DNA from: Bradyrhizobium guangzhouense
GTDB taxonomy: Bacteria; Pseudomonadota; Alphaproteobacteria; Rhizobiales; Xanthobacteraceae
Direction of reading: 5' to 3'
Assembly (NCBI RefSeq): GCF_004114955.1
Contig: NZ_CP030054.1
Span: 124,001 to 188,000, forward strand
Length of the DNA: 64,000 bases
Shown in pieces: positions 8,626-22,594 of the stretch. Made by a program: the position numbers and the translations under genes. How positions within the stretch are numbered: the stretch's first letter is position 1; the number at the start of each line of letters is the position of its first letter. The notes under the pieces are model-generated. The model worked only from the letters and a program-made list of their open reading frames with translations, made no database searches and was not told the DNA's origin.

Positions 8626-9078
8626 GTGACGATCACGCGCAAGCGTCACGCATTCGAAGGTCAGGCGTTGGCCGTGATCGGCACCATTAGGCGGCGCGGC
8701 GTCCGCTATCTCCTCACAGTTCTGCCAGATGGCAGTCGGTCGTTGATTCCGGCGAGTTGGACCGATTGGAAGGTTGAGCCGCTTGGAGGCACGCCGCCGA
8801 CCGATGACGCTGTCCACGATCTCGGCAGGCTCGGTGATTTGCTCCACTTGCGCAAGCTCGTCGACGCTCTTTGCATCGGGGGTGCCGAGTCGGCGCCGTG
8901 CAAGGAGAGTCGCCATGCAATTGAACCTGGAGTTTTTCGATCAGCCCGATGTTCCACCAAGCGCGCCAGCAGCGTGGGACCAAATCGACGAAGCCGCCCG
9001 CATGGCGGCAATCGAGATTCTGGCGCGCCTCATTGCACGCCTGCTCCCGGACGACCTGGCGATGGAGGCAAGCGATGA
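8626..9078 (+). CDS. Small accessory protein of recombinase module (DUF5372-like)
   Basis: GTG start; the N-terminal 85 residues (TITRKRHAFEGQALAVIG, RRGVRYLLTVLPDGSRSLIP) match a short protein commonly found just upstream of large serine recombinases in Bradyrhizobium. The last 60 residues overlap the next gene and look like off-frame translation, so the true end may be nearer 8910 if a frameshift is present. Function unknown; probably part of the recombinase-borne element. Confidence 0.5.
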   Translation: MTITRKRHAFEGQALAVIGTIRRRGVRYLLTVLPDGSRSLIPASWTDWKVEPLGGTPPTDDAVHDLGRLGDLLHLRKLVDALCIGGAESAPCKESRHAIEPGVFRSARCSTKRASSVGPNRRSRPHGGNRDSGAPHCTPAPGRPGDGGKR

Positions 9079-9082
9079 GTGA
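8915..9082 (+). CDS. 55-residue protein of recombinase module
   Basis: A short acidic, helical protein starting MQLNLEFFDQPDVPPSAP. It is preceded by aaggagag and overlaps the recombinase start by 8 bp, which suggests translational coupling. Such a small ORF is a regular companion of the recombinase and the preceding accessory gene. No known function. Confidence 0.6.
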   Translation: MQLNLEFFDQPDVPPSAPAAWDQIDEAARMAAIEILARLIARLLPDDLAMEASDE

Positions 9083-10315
9083 GCGCGTCAAGATTACGTC
9101 AAGTCATCTCTCTCGACAGGCTTTCGTCTATCTGCGCCAATCCAGCGCCGCACAGGTCGAGCACAACCGCGAATCAACCGACCGGCAATATGCGCTTGCC
9201 GGCAAAGCGCGTGACCTCGGCTGGCCCGATGAACGCATCATCGTTATCGACGAGGATCTTGGCCTCTCCGGTTTGGGCTCGGTGGCGCGTTCGGGCTTTG
9301 CCCGCCTCACCGCCGAAGTGGCGCTCGCGCGCGTGGGCCTGGTGCTCGGTCTCGAAGTCTCGCGGCTCGCGCGCAATAACGCCGAATGGTACCGCCTGAT
9401 TGATCTGGCCGGATTTACCGACACGCTGATCGGCGATGCCGACGGCATCTATCATTCGGCCGTCTTCAACGATCGCCTCTTGTTGAGGCTCAAAGGCACG
9501 ATGAGCGAAGCCGAACTGCACGTGCTGCGGGCTCGCCTCAACGGCGAATCCGCAACAAGGCGGCGCGGGGTGAACTGCGCCGCGGGCTGCCGGTCGGCTT
9601 CGTCTGGGGCGAGGCTGATGGCGAGGTCCGCTTCCATCCTGACGAAGCTGTCGTCATCGCCATTCGCAGTGTTTTTGCACGCTTTGCCGAGATGGGATCG
9701 GCGCGTCGCGTTTGGCTCTGGTTTCGTTCCGAGGGGCTCACGTTCCCGCTGCAGCTGCACGCCCGTGCCCAGATCCGTTGGGTCGAGGCAAGCTACACCG
9801 CCATCCACCAGGTCTTGACCAATCCCGTCTATGTCGGCGCCTATATCTATGGCAAAACGCGTCAAGAGACGATTCTCTTTAGCACTGGTGCCCGCAAGAG
9901 GCGGATTCGATTCTTGCCGCGTTCCCAATGGCAGGTTCTCATCCCCGAGCATCATCCAGGGTTCATCGACTGGCAGACCTATGAAGCAAATCAGCAACGT
10001 CTCGCCGCGAACACGCGACCCCAGCCGCACAAGGGCGGCGGCGCCGTGAGAGAGGGCAACGCCCTCCTGCAAGGTCTTGTCAGTTGCGGCCATTGCGGCC
10101 GCCGCCTGCACACCCACTATCGCGGACGCAATTCTTCGCCAGGTTATCACTGTGCTGGCAAAGTGCTGGTCGAGAACCGAGGCGTTTACTGCCTCAATAT
10201 CGGCGGCGTTCAGGTCGATGACGCCATCACCCGGGCGTTCATTGCCGCGTTGGAGCCCGCCAAACTGACCGCGACACTCACCGCCGAGAGGGAGGCGACG
10301 GGAAGTCTAGTGTAG
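9075..10315 (+). pseudogene. Large serine recombinase, frameshifted and 3'-truncated
   Basis: The N-terminal resolvase domain (FVYLRQSSAAQVEHNRES, GLEVSRLARNNAEWYRL) ends out of frame at about 9547. Reading on in the next frame gives IRNKAARGELRRGLPVGFVW, a recombinase domain and the zinc-ribbon start CGHCGRRLH...YHC. One missing G in GGCG-GAATC near 9545 explains the shift. The product then stops at 10315 after AEREATGSLV, whereas relatives run on for another 200-plus residues, so the 3' end was also lost. The element could no longer excise by this enzyme. Confidence 0.8.
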
Positions 10316-10329
10316 TGAACACCTAACTT

Positions 10330-11439
10330 TCGTGCGCTAGTGTCGGGGGCCGCGTGAGCTGTCGTTGTGTGAGTGAGCAAACTGCTCGTAGATCGAGCTA
10401 ATCAGCTCAACGGGGATGATATCGAAGCGGTATGGAAATAGCGAATGCTGCCCAGTCTCCGGGTCAATGGCTTCGAGAAAGTCCGCAACCGAACAAAGTG
10501 CTTATGGCGCAAGCGGCTCATTGGCATGGAGGCTGGAAACATGTCTCCGTTGAACGTGGCGCGAAGCCATGCAAATAACGCGTGCGAAGACGTCGTATTG
10601 CGTAAGGCGTCAGGCAACGTGTCTTCGCCGCAATGTTTTTTGAGCTTGCGCTTATCTACGATACCGCGGTCGACGAGATACTGGGTAAATATTACTCGGC
10701 CGATTAGACCTTGAGCGATGCCTCGCTCTAGGTCATCAGCGACGAGGTCCCGCTCGAGAGCGCTTAGATCGGACAGAAGCCTTTGATCGACGGTATTCTT
10801 CCGATTGATGGAATCGTTTCGAAGCCAGAATTGGCCGCTCTCCATTGCGAGGCGCCCGGCGAGTTCGTCCAGCGCGGTTAGCTCGCTAGCGATGATCTTG
10901 AACGTGTGGAGTCGGTTAGCTTCCGCATCGCCTTGTGCAAGCGGCCGGCCAAAGCCGTTGTAAAGCTCGATTGTGCTCGGGCTGACGATCCACAGGAGGG
11001 GCGTGTCGTGCCCATGGCGTCGCCAGCCTCTCAAGCTCGCTCGTCGATCACGCGAAGTCAAAGGAACTTGCCGTTCGCACCAGGGACGTCGCGTTACCAA
11101 CGGCCCCGAGTAGAGCAGTTGTTCAATCGGTTTCCTCTTAAGCACGCAAGATGCGCTGAAAGCGCCCTGGCGTTCACCACAAGTCGGCAGCCGACATTTA
11201 TCGGAAATTGAACGGTGATGGGTTGCGCCGGCTCGCCGCGAACAGAAGCCCTGCGTCCATTCCGAAGCCGAGCTTTTGAGTGTCTGCCTTTCGCAAGAAC
11301 CGTTAGTTGCGGGGATACGCAACACCCGATTGTTGCGTTTGGTAGAACAGGAAATTCCGAGAGCCTCTGCATAACTGATCAGAAATGGCGACTCTGCGCC
11401 CCAACGCCTTCTAAGCTGTTGATTTAAAAGGTAGTTCAT
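10330..11439 (-). pseudogene. N6-adenine DNA methylase / type II RM-like protein, N-terminal remnant
   Basis: The minus strand carries MNYLLNQQLRRRWGAESPFL, then a scrambled stretch (about 11020-11370), then WIVSPSTIELYNGFGRP through FAWLRATFNGDMFP in one frame. After a further frameshift near 10490 it continues VADFLEAIDPETGQHS, LFPYRFDIIP and VELISSIYEQFAHS. This is the N-terminal half of Eco57I-like restriction-methylases; the catalytic NPPY domain that should follow is absent. The end coincides with the point where the recombinase pseudogene is cut, so one deletion or insertion probably truncated both. Confidence 0.65.
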
Positions 11440-11745
11440 CGCTGCGCAGGTTGCTCGACCTGCTTCGCGAGCGCTAACCGGATCTCTCGGCCGCTCGAGG
11501 GACGGAATGAGTGTCACTTCGCTGGGGACATCGCAAGGCGCGGTCGGTCGCCACAAAGCGCTCGATCATGGGAGGAATCAATTTAGGGGGCTCTGTTGGC
11601 GTCGCGCTGCGGTTCCGTGTCAGAATTTCCGCGTTGTCCGGCCTCTAACGGGGCTATTTCATGCCTGTGATGTCTGGTTGCTAAGACGGTCGCCGGACAT
11701 CCACACGATGACGAGGTTGGCCGAAGCGTTGAAGGAGGTCTTATC

Positions 11746-12864
11746 CTAGTGTCTTGAACCAGAAGTTCGCAACATCGGGTCTTGTTTTTCCGGGGCGCTG
11801 TAACGACAGAAGCGCTCGATGGAAGCAAGGATGTCGTCGGCGGATTTGGTCCATCGGAACGGTTTCGGATCGGCGTTGTGTCGTTCGATGAATGAGGCGA
11901 TGTCTGCCCTGAGGGCGGCTACGCTGCGATAGACGCCGCGCCTGATCTTCTTATCGGTAAGAAGCGCGAAGAAGCGCTCGACCTGATTGAGCCATGACGA
12001 ACTGGTCGGGGTCAGGTGCACATGCCAGCGCGGCCGTTTAGCCAGCCATTTCCGGATCAGCGGAGTCTTGTGGGTGGCATAGTTATCCATGACGAGATGG
12101 ACGTCGAGTTGGCGGGGCACAGCGGCCTCGATCTCGTCCAAGAACTTGCGGAACTCGGCGGCACGGTGCCGTCCGTAGCACTTGCCGATAACCCGTCCGG
12201 TCGCAATGTCGAGGGCGGCGAACAGCGATGTGGTGCCGTGTCTTTTGTAATCGTGGCTCCTTCGGGCCGGCTGGCCGGGACGCATTGGCAACATCGGCTG
12301 ACTGCGGTCCAACGCCTGGATTTGCGACTTTTCGTCTACACACAGAACGATGGCGTGTGCCGGCGGCGAGACGTAAAGGCCTACGACATCGCGCACCTTG
12401 GCCACGAAGTTCGGATCGGTCGAGAGCTTGAACGTCTCCATCCGGTGCGGCTGGAGGCCGAAGGCCCGTCAGATGCGTTGTACCGTCGATACGGATAGGC
12501 CGCTCGCCTTCGCCATGTCCCGGGAGCTCCAATGAGTGGCGTTCTCAGGGCAACTCTCCAACGTTCTCACGATCACGGCTTCGATGCGGGCGTCGTCAAT
12601 CGTGCGAGGCGCGCCGGAGCGCGGCTCATCATGCAGCCCGGCCACGCGCTGCTCCACAAAACGTCGTCGCCACTTGCCTACTGTGCCCCGCTCCAGGCCT
12701 AGCTTGGCCGCCACGTCCTTGTTCTGACCACCTTCCGCGCAGGTCAGCACGATCCGGGCTCTCAAAGCCAGCGCCTGCGCCGTCTTCCGCCGCTTCGTCA
12801 GCGACGTCAGTTCGGCGCGCTCGTCATCGCTCAATATCAGGGGGGCAAGTTGCTGGACCGCCAT
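11746..12864 (-). pseudogene. IS630-family transposase with one nonsense codon
   Basis: A single frame encodes an N-terminal helix-turn-helix part (MAVQQLAPLILSDDERAEL to STVQRI) and a DDE domain with [25 protein letters not shown] and [11 protein letters not shown]. They are separated only by a TGA at 12469-12471; relatives have Trp (TGG) there. Everything else, including terminal repeats, is intact. The TAG stop at the end lies at the element edge and uses the flanking TA. Confidence 0.85.
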
Positions 12865-12954
12865 CGGAGACTCCGTCGCTGTTTGCCGCCATCTTTGGCA
12901 CAGCGACGCGAATCTAATGCGAATCTACGATTGCGAACTTGTGACTCAGGACAC
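11749..12954 (-). mobile_element. IS630-family insertion sequence
   Basis: Terminal inverted repeats of 24 bp (GTGTCTTGAACC... left; GTGTCCTGAGTC... right, reverse complement) agree at about 20 positions and both end in AAGTTCGCAA. The element is flanked by TA on both sides (11747-11748 and 12955-12956), the target duplication of this family. Length 1206 bp. Flanking DNA is not a recognisable gene. Confidence 0.85.
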
Positions 12955-13058
12955 TAGAGTTTTACTTCACCGATCTGGCGAACAGTCGTTGCAACGCGAC
13001 TGCAAAAAAAGGGAGGCTGCCAACTGCGCGGGTGTGAATTGGCCGGATAGCTCTCGAC

Positions 13059-13343
13059 TTAAGCAATGGTTTCCACGATTTCATAGCGCCGGATCAGCGG
13101 TCCGATCCCCTCGTTGAGCAGGGTCAGGACGTTCTGCGTTGTCGGAGCGAGGAGTTCAATCCGCTCGATGCGAACTGGACTCCATGAAGGCTGCTTGTCC
13201 TCATCCGAGGCGATTTCCTCGCGGAGTTCGAGAACGATCTGTCGCACCTCTTCCAGCTCTGCAAAAAAGAAACTCTGGATTCCTGTGTCTTTCCAGCGAT
13301 CTTCGTTCGGCTCAATCTCGCGTGAGTAGGTATATAAGATCAT
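13059..13343 (-). CDS. Hypothetical protein, 94 residues
   Basis: ATG at 13343 gives MILYTYSREIEPNEDRWKDT and an acidic product with helix-rich middle (AELEEVRQIVLELREEIASD). The longer frame to 13394 would run into the IS21 end, so the internal start is preferred. No domain recognised. It lies between the IS630 and IS21 elements and may be an old resident gene. Confidence 0.55.
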   Translation of the reverse strand: MILYTYSREIEPNEDRWKDTGIQSFFFAELEEVRQIVLELREEIASDEDKQPSWSPVRIERIELLAPTTQNVLTLLNEGIGPLIRRYEIVETIA

Positions 13344-13585
13344 GGTTCCTCGCCTGCATGGGCGGCGGCGATCAAGGTGAGACCTTAGCGACAATCAGGA
13401 TGAGACTGCGCGGATGGGGACGGACCGAAGGGAGGGCGTAGCCCGACCGGAGGACCGTTCCCATCGGCGTCGCGTTTTTCGGACCGGTCTGGCGGCTGGG
13501 TGCGGCTGGTGCAAGCTGTTGATTCGTCTCGACAAGAGGGAATCGATGCCTTGCCTGGCCTTCACATCACCGACCACCAGATGAG

Positions 13586-17310
<3,725 letters not shown>

Positions 17311-17424
17311 TTGTCGCGCAGCGTCAATCAAGCCTTGCCAAGCCCGCAGCCAGCGTCAATTATCTTCTGACTCGGCCGCCTCGTCTCATCTTGATTGACG
17401 CGCCGCTCTCATCCTGATTGTCGC

Positions 17425-18016
17425 GCCATACCTGCATACCTGCGATATCCCCGCCGGTCTTATACTTTCCAATTCTGCCATGGAAGATCAAATCCCTTGT
17501 TGAGGACGATGTAGTTGTCACTCTCCGGCTCGTGCGAGTCCGATGAAGTGCGTGCACTCCGGGCGGCAAACGGGCAATGGCGCGACACCTCCAGGCCTTC
17601 AGCCATCTCGTGAGGACTTGTCGACAAGATCGGACAGCTTCAGTTGGAACTGTCGCCGTCGGAATCCCTGCAAACCGTCCCTGACGGCGAGTAAATGCGT
17701 CCAGCACTATGGCCGTATGGGCGGGGGCGATAGCCAACGACAGCTTCCGTGGCGTCGGGCGCTGCATGGTACCAATCGTTGCCCACGAGTAGTAAATTCA
17801 AATTGCAGGCTTGTGTGGCAAATATCCGGTTCAGGAGGCAGCCGCACTTGCGCTCACAGCGCCGGGGCGTCCATTCCTACGCGATTGGGTTCAAGGAACC
17901 TATTCTGTGAGTGCGTAGGGTGGACTGCCCCGGCCCAGTGAAGATCGGGCCAGTGACGCTATCAACCATCAAGATCGATAGCGAGCTAGTGCGGAGCCGA
18001 TACAAAAACCCGACGC
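17425..18016. other. No gene recognised between IS21 and lrgB
   Basis: About 590 bp. A 135-residue minus frame (17360-17767) overlaps the IS21 end and has no recognisable domain. Probably degraded sequence at the edge of the insertion cluster. Confidence 0.4.
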
Positions 18017-18739
18017 TCATCTCATTAGCACTGTGAGCGCTAGCGGTACGAGGAAAGATGTGATTAGTGCGTTTAGGCTCATAGCAATTCCAGAAAACAC
18101 GCCAGCCACCTCGTCCACCTGAAATGCTCGCGCGGTGCCGATCCCGTGCGCGGCGATTCCTGCCGCAAAGCCACGAGCCCGAAAATCGGTGATGCCGGTA
18201 CGGTTCATCAATCGCGTGACAACGGTCGCTCCCATGATCCCGGTGAGGATGACCGCGACTGCCGTCAGAGACGGATCCGCCTGCAGCGTTTCGCTGATGC
18301 CCATTGCGACCGCGGCCGTTACCGACTTCGGGGCAAGGGACAGGATCACCTCGCGAGGCAGGCCGGCAGCCTCCGCAAGCAGCACAATCGAGAAGACGGC
18401 CGTGACCGAGCCCGCAACGAGCGCTGCCAGCATCGGCACGATCGAGGCAAGGACAATCTTGCGATTTTCGTATAGCGGGACCGCGAGCGCGACGGTTGCC
18501 GGGCCGAGCAGGAAATGCACGAACTGCGCTCCGCCGAAATAGATCGCATACGGCGTGCCAGTTGCGAATAGAAACGCGCCGATGATCCAGACCGCGTGCA
18601 GCACGGGATTGGCAAGGGCATGACGGCGAAGCGCAAGCGACACGGCATCCGCGATTGCATAGACCAGCAAGGTGACCGTCAACCAAAGCAACGGGGATTG
18701 CGAGAGATAGACCCAGAGGGAGAACGGATTGTCCTTCAC
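18017..18739 (-). CDS. lrgB: LrgB/CidB-family membrane protein
   Basis: A 240-residue protein with about seven membrane segments and the LrgB signature PKSVTAAVAMGISE, followed by GIAAHGIGTARAF near the C-terminus. LrgAB-type proteins are antiholin-like and in several bacteria act in transport of pyruvate or of small metabolites. The start overlaps the lrgA stop by 4 bp (ATGA), so the pair is cotranslated. No regulator of the LytSR or LysR type is seen next to it. Confidence 0.85.
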   Translation of the reverse strand: MKDNPFSLWVYLSQSPLLWLTVTLLVYAIADAVSLALRRHALANPVLHAVWIIGAFLFATGTPYAIYFGGAQFVHFLLGPATVALAVPLYENRKIVLASIVPMLAALVAGSVTAVFSIVLLAEAAGLPREVILSLAPKSVTAAVAMGISETLQADPSLTAVAVILTGIMGATVVTRLMNRTGITDFRARGFAAGIAAHGIGTARAFQVDEVAGVFSGIAMSLNALITSFLVPLALTVLMR

Positions 18740-19134
18740 GGTGCCTCGCTGAACAGCCGACTGATAAGGCGGAACGTCAGAACCGTCGCAAGCAAAGTCA
18801 CCATGACCGAGACAGCAAGGATCAATATTATAGCGAGCCCGTGCGTCGCGAGGAGATCGAGCTTTTCCACGACGCCAATGCCGGCTGGGACGAACAGGAG
18901 CGACAGATGCTTGAGCAGCCCCTTGCTTGCTGTTTCCACGCCGCTATTTCGTAGTGGGCCTCGAGCGATGCTTGAAAATCTGTCACGGGCAAGCAGCAGA
19001 ATCAGCAAGAGCAGGAGCCCGAGCACGGGACCTGGCAGCGGTAGGCCGAGGCCCCGGGTGATGACTTCGCCGGCGAGTTGGCAGAGCAAGATAAGACTGA
19101 GACTTGCAAGCATGAAACACCCTGAGCGGCACAT
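18736..19134 (-). CDS. lrgA: LrgA/CidA-family membrane protein
   Basis: A 132-residue protein with four hydrophobic segments. The order LILLCQLAGEVITRGLGLPLPG, LLFVPAGIGVV and a C-terminal membrane helix fits the LrgA/CidA (YohJ) family. It is the upstream partner of lrgB. Function as for lrgB; the holin-like role is family knowledge and not shown by this sequence. Confidence 0.85.
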   Translation of the reverse strand: MCRSGCFMLASLSLILLCQLAGEVITRGLGLPLPGPVLGLLLLLILLLARDRFSSIARGPLRNSGVETASKGLLKHLSLLFVPAGIGVVEKLDLLATHGLAIILILAVSVMVTLLATVLTFRLISRLFSEAP

Positions 19135-19386
19135 TCATATCAGGAGGAGCTACCGAAAAATTGTCCATGGCCGCGTGGTCGAGAACCGACCGCCCCTTCT
19201 TCGATTTGCTCAAGTCCGAGACGGCTTCTGACCACATCAGGTGCTCGCCCGGATCACGAACTTAGTACTGAGATATCCCTCGATTGCTTCCACCCCGCCT
19301 TACGAACCGTAGCTGGAATCCCTGATGTTTCCGAACGGGACTTCTGAAAGCGCCAAGCTAGGTATTTGATGGACACCATACCGCTT

Positions 19387-19596
19387 TCAAGCGGTCGGCC
19401 CCGAAGGCACAAGCCGTCGATTGGCCTCCTCGGCGACCTCGTCGTAGCTCTTGAATGCAATGATCTGGCGCGAGCGGCCAAACGACTCTTCATTCATGAT
19501 ACACGCCTCGGGCGAGGTCCCCGTCAGGACCGTTGACTCGACGAAGAACCCTTCGTTGCCAATGCGCTTGCCATCGGTCTGCAAGAATGCGCCGCG
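19387..19596 (-). pseudogene. Aldehyde dehydrogenase fragment
   Basis: About 60 residues (GKRIGNEGFFVESTVLTG, ACIMNEESFGRSRQIIAFKSYDEVAEEANRR) match the C-terminal region of succinate-semialdehyde-type dehydrogenases. The residues before and after do not continue the family, so only a scrap is left. Changes such as ESFGRSR for the usual EPFGPV show decay. Confidence 0.7.
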
Positions 19597-19936
19597 CTGG
19601 ACTGACAGCGCCGGCAACGAAGCTCTCCATCGCATCGGCCAGCCGCGAATTGGCGAGTTGTCCCCCATTCGCGTATCCTTCTCGAACACATTTCCGACCT
19701 TGATGCGCCAAGCTTCTATCGTAGTTCGCCAAGTCGGCCCTTCTCGCCACATTTCAGACCTTTCTTGATAGGGCATTGAATTCGAGCAGCAGGCAATCCG
19801 CTATGCCTTCACCATGGCTGCGACCACCAGGAAGGAATGAACGCGTTCTCTGAGAAGCGTTCGCCGAAGTTTCGGGGTAGCTAGACGAGAAAGAGAGCTG
19901 GGGAGTAGTCATCAGAGGCCGTTGGGTCTGCACCGG

Positions 19937-20944
19937 CTATCGCGGCCGGACACCGGGCTTGCCAACCACAGGGAACGTAAATTCGATTCCCGCTTCAGAA
20001 AACGTCTTCCGCAACGTTTCCATCAGCTCATCAGACATCTGGGGAGTGTCATTGTACTCCTCCAGCCGCCGAATGACCGCGGAAGACACGCCCGCTCGCT
20101 CCGCTAGCTCCTTTACCGACCAGTTTAACATTCCACGCGCTGCACGCAGTTGCCTCCCCGTGACCTTTGAGGCCCCTCTTCGCTCCCGCGCGAGTATATC
20201 ATGGTGTGCGTCGCTCCACGTGCCGAGCCATTCTCGAACGCCACCCTCGCTGTTCTTGAGGGGCACCGCCGCGCCCTGGTGCCAGCGATAGATGCCGTCC
20301 GGCCGGCGCAAGCGACATTCGACGTTATAAGGCTGCGCTGTCTCGACCGAGACCGCCCACTCTCTTAGAGCTGCCTCGCGGTCATCCTCATGGATGAGAC
20401 CGATCCAGTCCTTGAAACGTGATCCATGATCTTCGGCAGTCTCTAGCGCATTGGAAACTGCAGTGAGGCGACCATCGCTACTGCTTGTCCATGGGAAACC
20501 CCGACAGATCTCAGCCAATGCCCTGTAGCGCTCCGCTTCTACTTTGAGCGCGTCCAAGAGATTGCGCTGTTCAGTGATATCGCGCGCGAGCCCAAGAATG
20601 CACTCTGGTTTGCCGGCCTCATCGAGCAGCGGTTCGGCCCGGCCGTGGATCCAGCGCAAAGTTCCGTTCGGACGGATGACACGAAATTCACCCTCGAGCA
20701 ACGATCGATTGAGCTCCCGTGCGCCGAAACAGCGCATGCTGCTGCGGTCATCGGGATGAATCCTTTTCTCGATTTCCGCGTATGCTGGCGTAGTTCGACG
20801 CGGATCCAGCCCAAATAGCTCATAAAGGCCACGGGACCATTGCATCTGGCCGTTGCCGTCGCTGCGCCACAGTCCGACAGAGAGCTTCTCTTCCAAGAAT
20901 GGAAGGACATTTGCAAGGCTGAGGCCGCTCTCGAAGTCAGGCAA
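19937..20944 (-). CDS. Double-PAS sensor with C-terminal helix-turn-helix
   Basis: A 335-residue soluble protein. Residues about 15-130 form a PAS/PAC domain (LWRSDGNGQMQWSRGLYELFG ... RDITEQRNLL); about 140-250 a second PAS with a RRPDGIYRWHQGAA strand; about 265-325 an XRE-like helix-turn-helix (QLRAARGMLNWSVKELAERA, SSAVIRRLE). There is no kinase, cyclase or response-regulator domain, so it is probably a one-component regulator sensing a ligand or redox state. It lies alone, upstream of pyruvate kinase on the same strand order; target unknown. Confidence 0.75.
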   Translation of the reverse strand: MPDFESGLSLANVLPFLEEKLSVGLWRSDGNGQMQWSRGLYELFGLDPRRTTPAYAEIEKRIHPDDRSSMRCFGARELNRSLLEGEFRVIRPNGTLRWIHGRAEPLLDEAGKPECILGLARDITEQRNLLDALKVEAERYRALAEICRGFPWTSSSDGRLTAVSNALETAEDHGSRFKDWIGLIHEDDREAALREWAVSVETAQPYNVECRLRRPDGIYRWHQGAAVPLKNSEGGVREWLGTWSDAHHDILARERRGASKVTGRQLRAARGMLNWSVKELAERAGVSSAVIRRLEEYNDTPQMSDELMETLRKTFSEAGIEFTFPVVGKPGVRPR

Positions 20945-21076
20945 TGTGAGCTCCTGGCCGGACCTGGGGCCGAGTTCGGTGCATCTCGCGCGCGATCATC
21001 TTTGACGCCTCGCCCTCCTCCCGACCGCAACCAAGACGCCTCGCCCGACGGTTCACGGCAAATGACCTTGTCCTTC

Positions 21077-22492
21077 TTAGCAGGCAGCCACGCGGAGATT
21101 GTTTGTCGCGCCTCTATGTCCGAATGGCAGGCCAAAAACCACCACCGCCAGGTCGCCCGACCGCGCATAACCTTCCCGCTGGGCCGCCACGGCGGCGATC
21201 TGGGTTATTTCCTCATAGCCAGAGGGATCGCTGGCCACCACACTGTGTACGCCCCACAACAGGCACATGCGCCGCGCCACGTTTTCATCCTGCGTCAGAG
21301 CAAGGATCGGAACCGGCGGCCGCTTGCGCGAGATGCGGGCCGCGGTCGTCCCGCTGGCTGTGAAGCCGACGATGGCTTTGGCCTCGATGGTGGCTGCAAG
21401 ATCTGCACCCGCGGCAGCGACCGCATGCGGAGGCGTATTCTCCTCGTCAACTCGTGAGGCCTCAATCAGGGACCGGTAGAGACGATGCTGCTCTGTACTC
21501 CTGATGATGCGATCCATCATGGCGACGGCCTCGATGGGATAGGCGCCGCTTGCCGATTCGGCTGACAGCATCACGGCATCGGCGCCATCATAGATGGCGG
21601 TCGCAACATCTGAGGCTTCCGCGCGCGTTGGCGTCGGCGCCGCCACCATAGAGTCGAGCATTTGGGTTGCGACGATCACGGGCTTTGCGGCCAGCCGGCA
21701 GGCGCGGACGAGTTCTTTTTGCCGGCCAGGCACGTCTTCTGGGGGGATTTCGACCCCGAGATCACCGCGCCCGACCATGAGAGCGTCTGACAACTGAATG
21801 ATATCGTCGATGCGATCAAGCGCCATGGGCGTCTCGATTTTGGCGACGAGGCCCGCTGCTTCACCAATGAGGGCCCGCGCCTCGATCAGGTCTGAAGGCT
21901 TCTGAACAAATGACAGCGCAACCCAGTCGACACCGAGCTCCAGGCCGAAGGCGAGATCGGCGCGATCTTTCTTGGTGAGGGGCGAGATATCGAGCGACGC
22001 CCCCGGCAGGTTTACGCCCTTATGATCGCGGATCGGGCCGCCGACAATGACGCGCGCGACCATTTCGCGATCGCCCGGTCTTTCGACGCTCAGGCGCACA
22101 CGGCCGTCGTCGATGAGCAGCTTTTGGCCTGGATGCGCAGCTGCAAATATTTCCGGATGCGGCAGAGGGATTGCCTGCTTTCCACCTCTTGCTCCGTCGA
22201 GGACAAAGCGGACGCTCTCTCCAGCATGCAGGCATAGCTTGCCCTCTTCAAGCAAGCCGATCCGGATTTTCGGGCCTTGCAGATCCTGTAGCACTCCGAT
22301 GGGACGGCCGAACTCTTGCTCGAGCGCGCGGATCGCCGAAAACGCGCGCGCGTGGTCGTCTTGGCTGCCATGGCTGAAGTTCAGGCGAAAGGTATCTGTG
22401 CCTGCAAGATAGAGATCACGGATTTTGTTAGCCTCGGTTGTGGCCGGACCGAGGGTTGCGACGATCTTGGCGTGGCGCGAACGACGCATCAA
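21077..22492 (-). CDS. pyk: Pyruvate kinase
   Basis: A 471-residue enzyme that converts PEP and ADP to pyruvate and ATP. Seen: KIVATLGPATTE at the N-terminus, LNFSHGSQDDH, KIETPMALDRID, MVGRGDLGVEIPPEDVPGRQK and DGADAVMLSAESASGAYPIEAV with the catalytic and metal-binding residues. Full family length with a C-terminal regulatory domain. It is probably a second copy carried in the accessory region, next to genes of PEP-related enzymes. Confidence 0.95.
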   Translation of the reverse strand: MMRRSRHAKIVATLGPATTEANKIRDLYLAGTDTFRLNFSHGSQDDHARAFSAIRALEQEFGRPIGVLQDLQGPKIRIGLLEEGKLCLHAGESVRFVLDGARGGKQAIPLPHPEIFAAAHPGQKLLIDDGRVRLSVERPGDREMVARVIVGGPIRDHKGVNLPGASLDISPLTKKDRADLAFGLELGVDWVALSFVQKPSDLIEARALIGEAAGLVAKIETPMALDRIDDIIQLSDALMVGRGDLGVEIPPEDVPGRQKELVRACRLAAKPVIVATQMLDSMVAAPTPTRAEASDVATAIYDGADAVMLSAESASGAYPIEAVAMMDRIIRSTEQHRLYRSLIEASRVDEENTPPHAVAAAGADLAATIEAKAIVGFTASGTTAARISRKRPPVPILALTQDENVARRMCLLWGVHSVVASDPSGYEEITQIAAVAAQREGYARSGDLAVVVFGLPFGHRGATNNLRVAAC

Positions 22493-22594
22493 AATTGAAT
22501 CCTGTGCAATGGGCTACGTTAGGGATCGGCGCTCATAGCTGTTGCCAATACCGGGTTTATCACGCGCCTCGCCCGCGCCATTCCCAAGTCGACA

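Noticed and set aside
11507..11749. 80-residue plus-strand frame
   Set aside because: Runs up to the IS630 edge, no homology recognised, weak start context.
13059..13394. Longer start (13394) for the 94-residue hypothetical gene
   Set aside because: The added codons lie in the IS21 terminal repeat.
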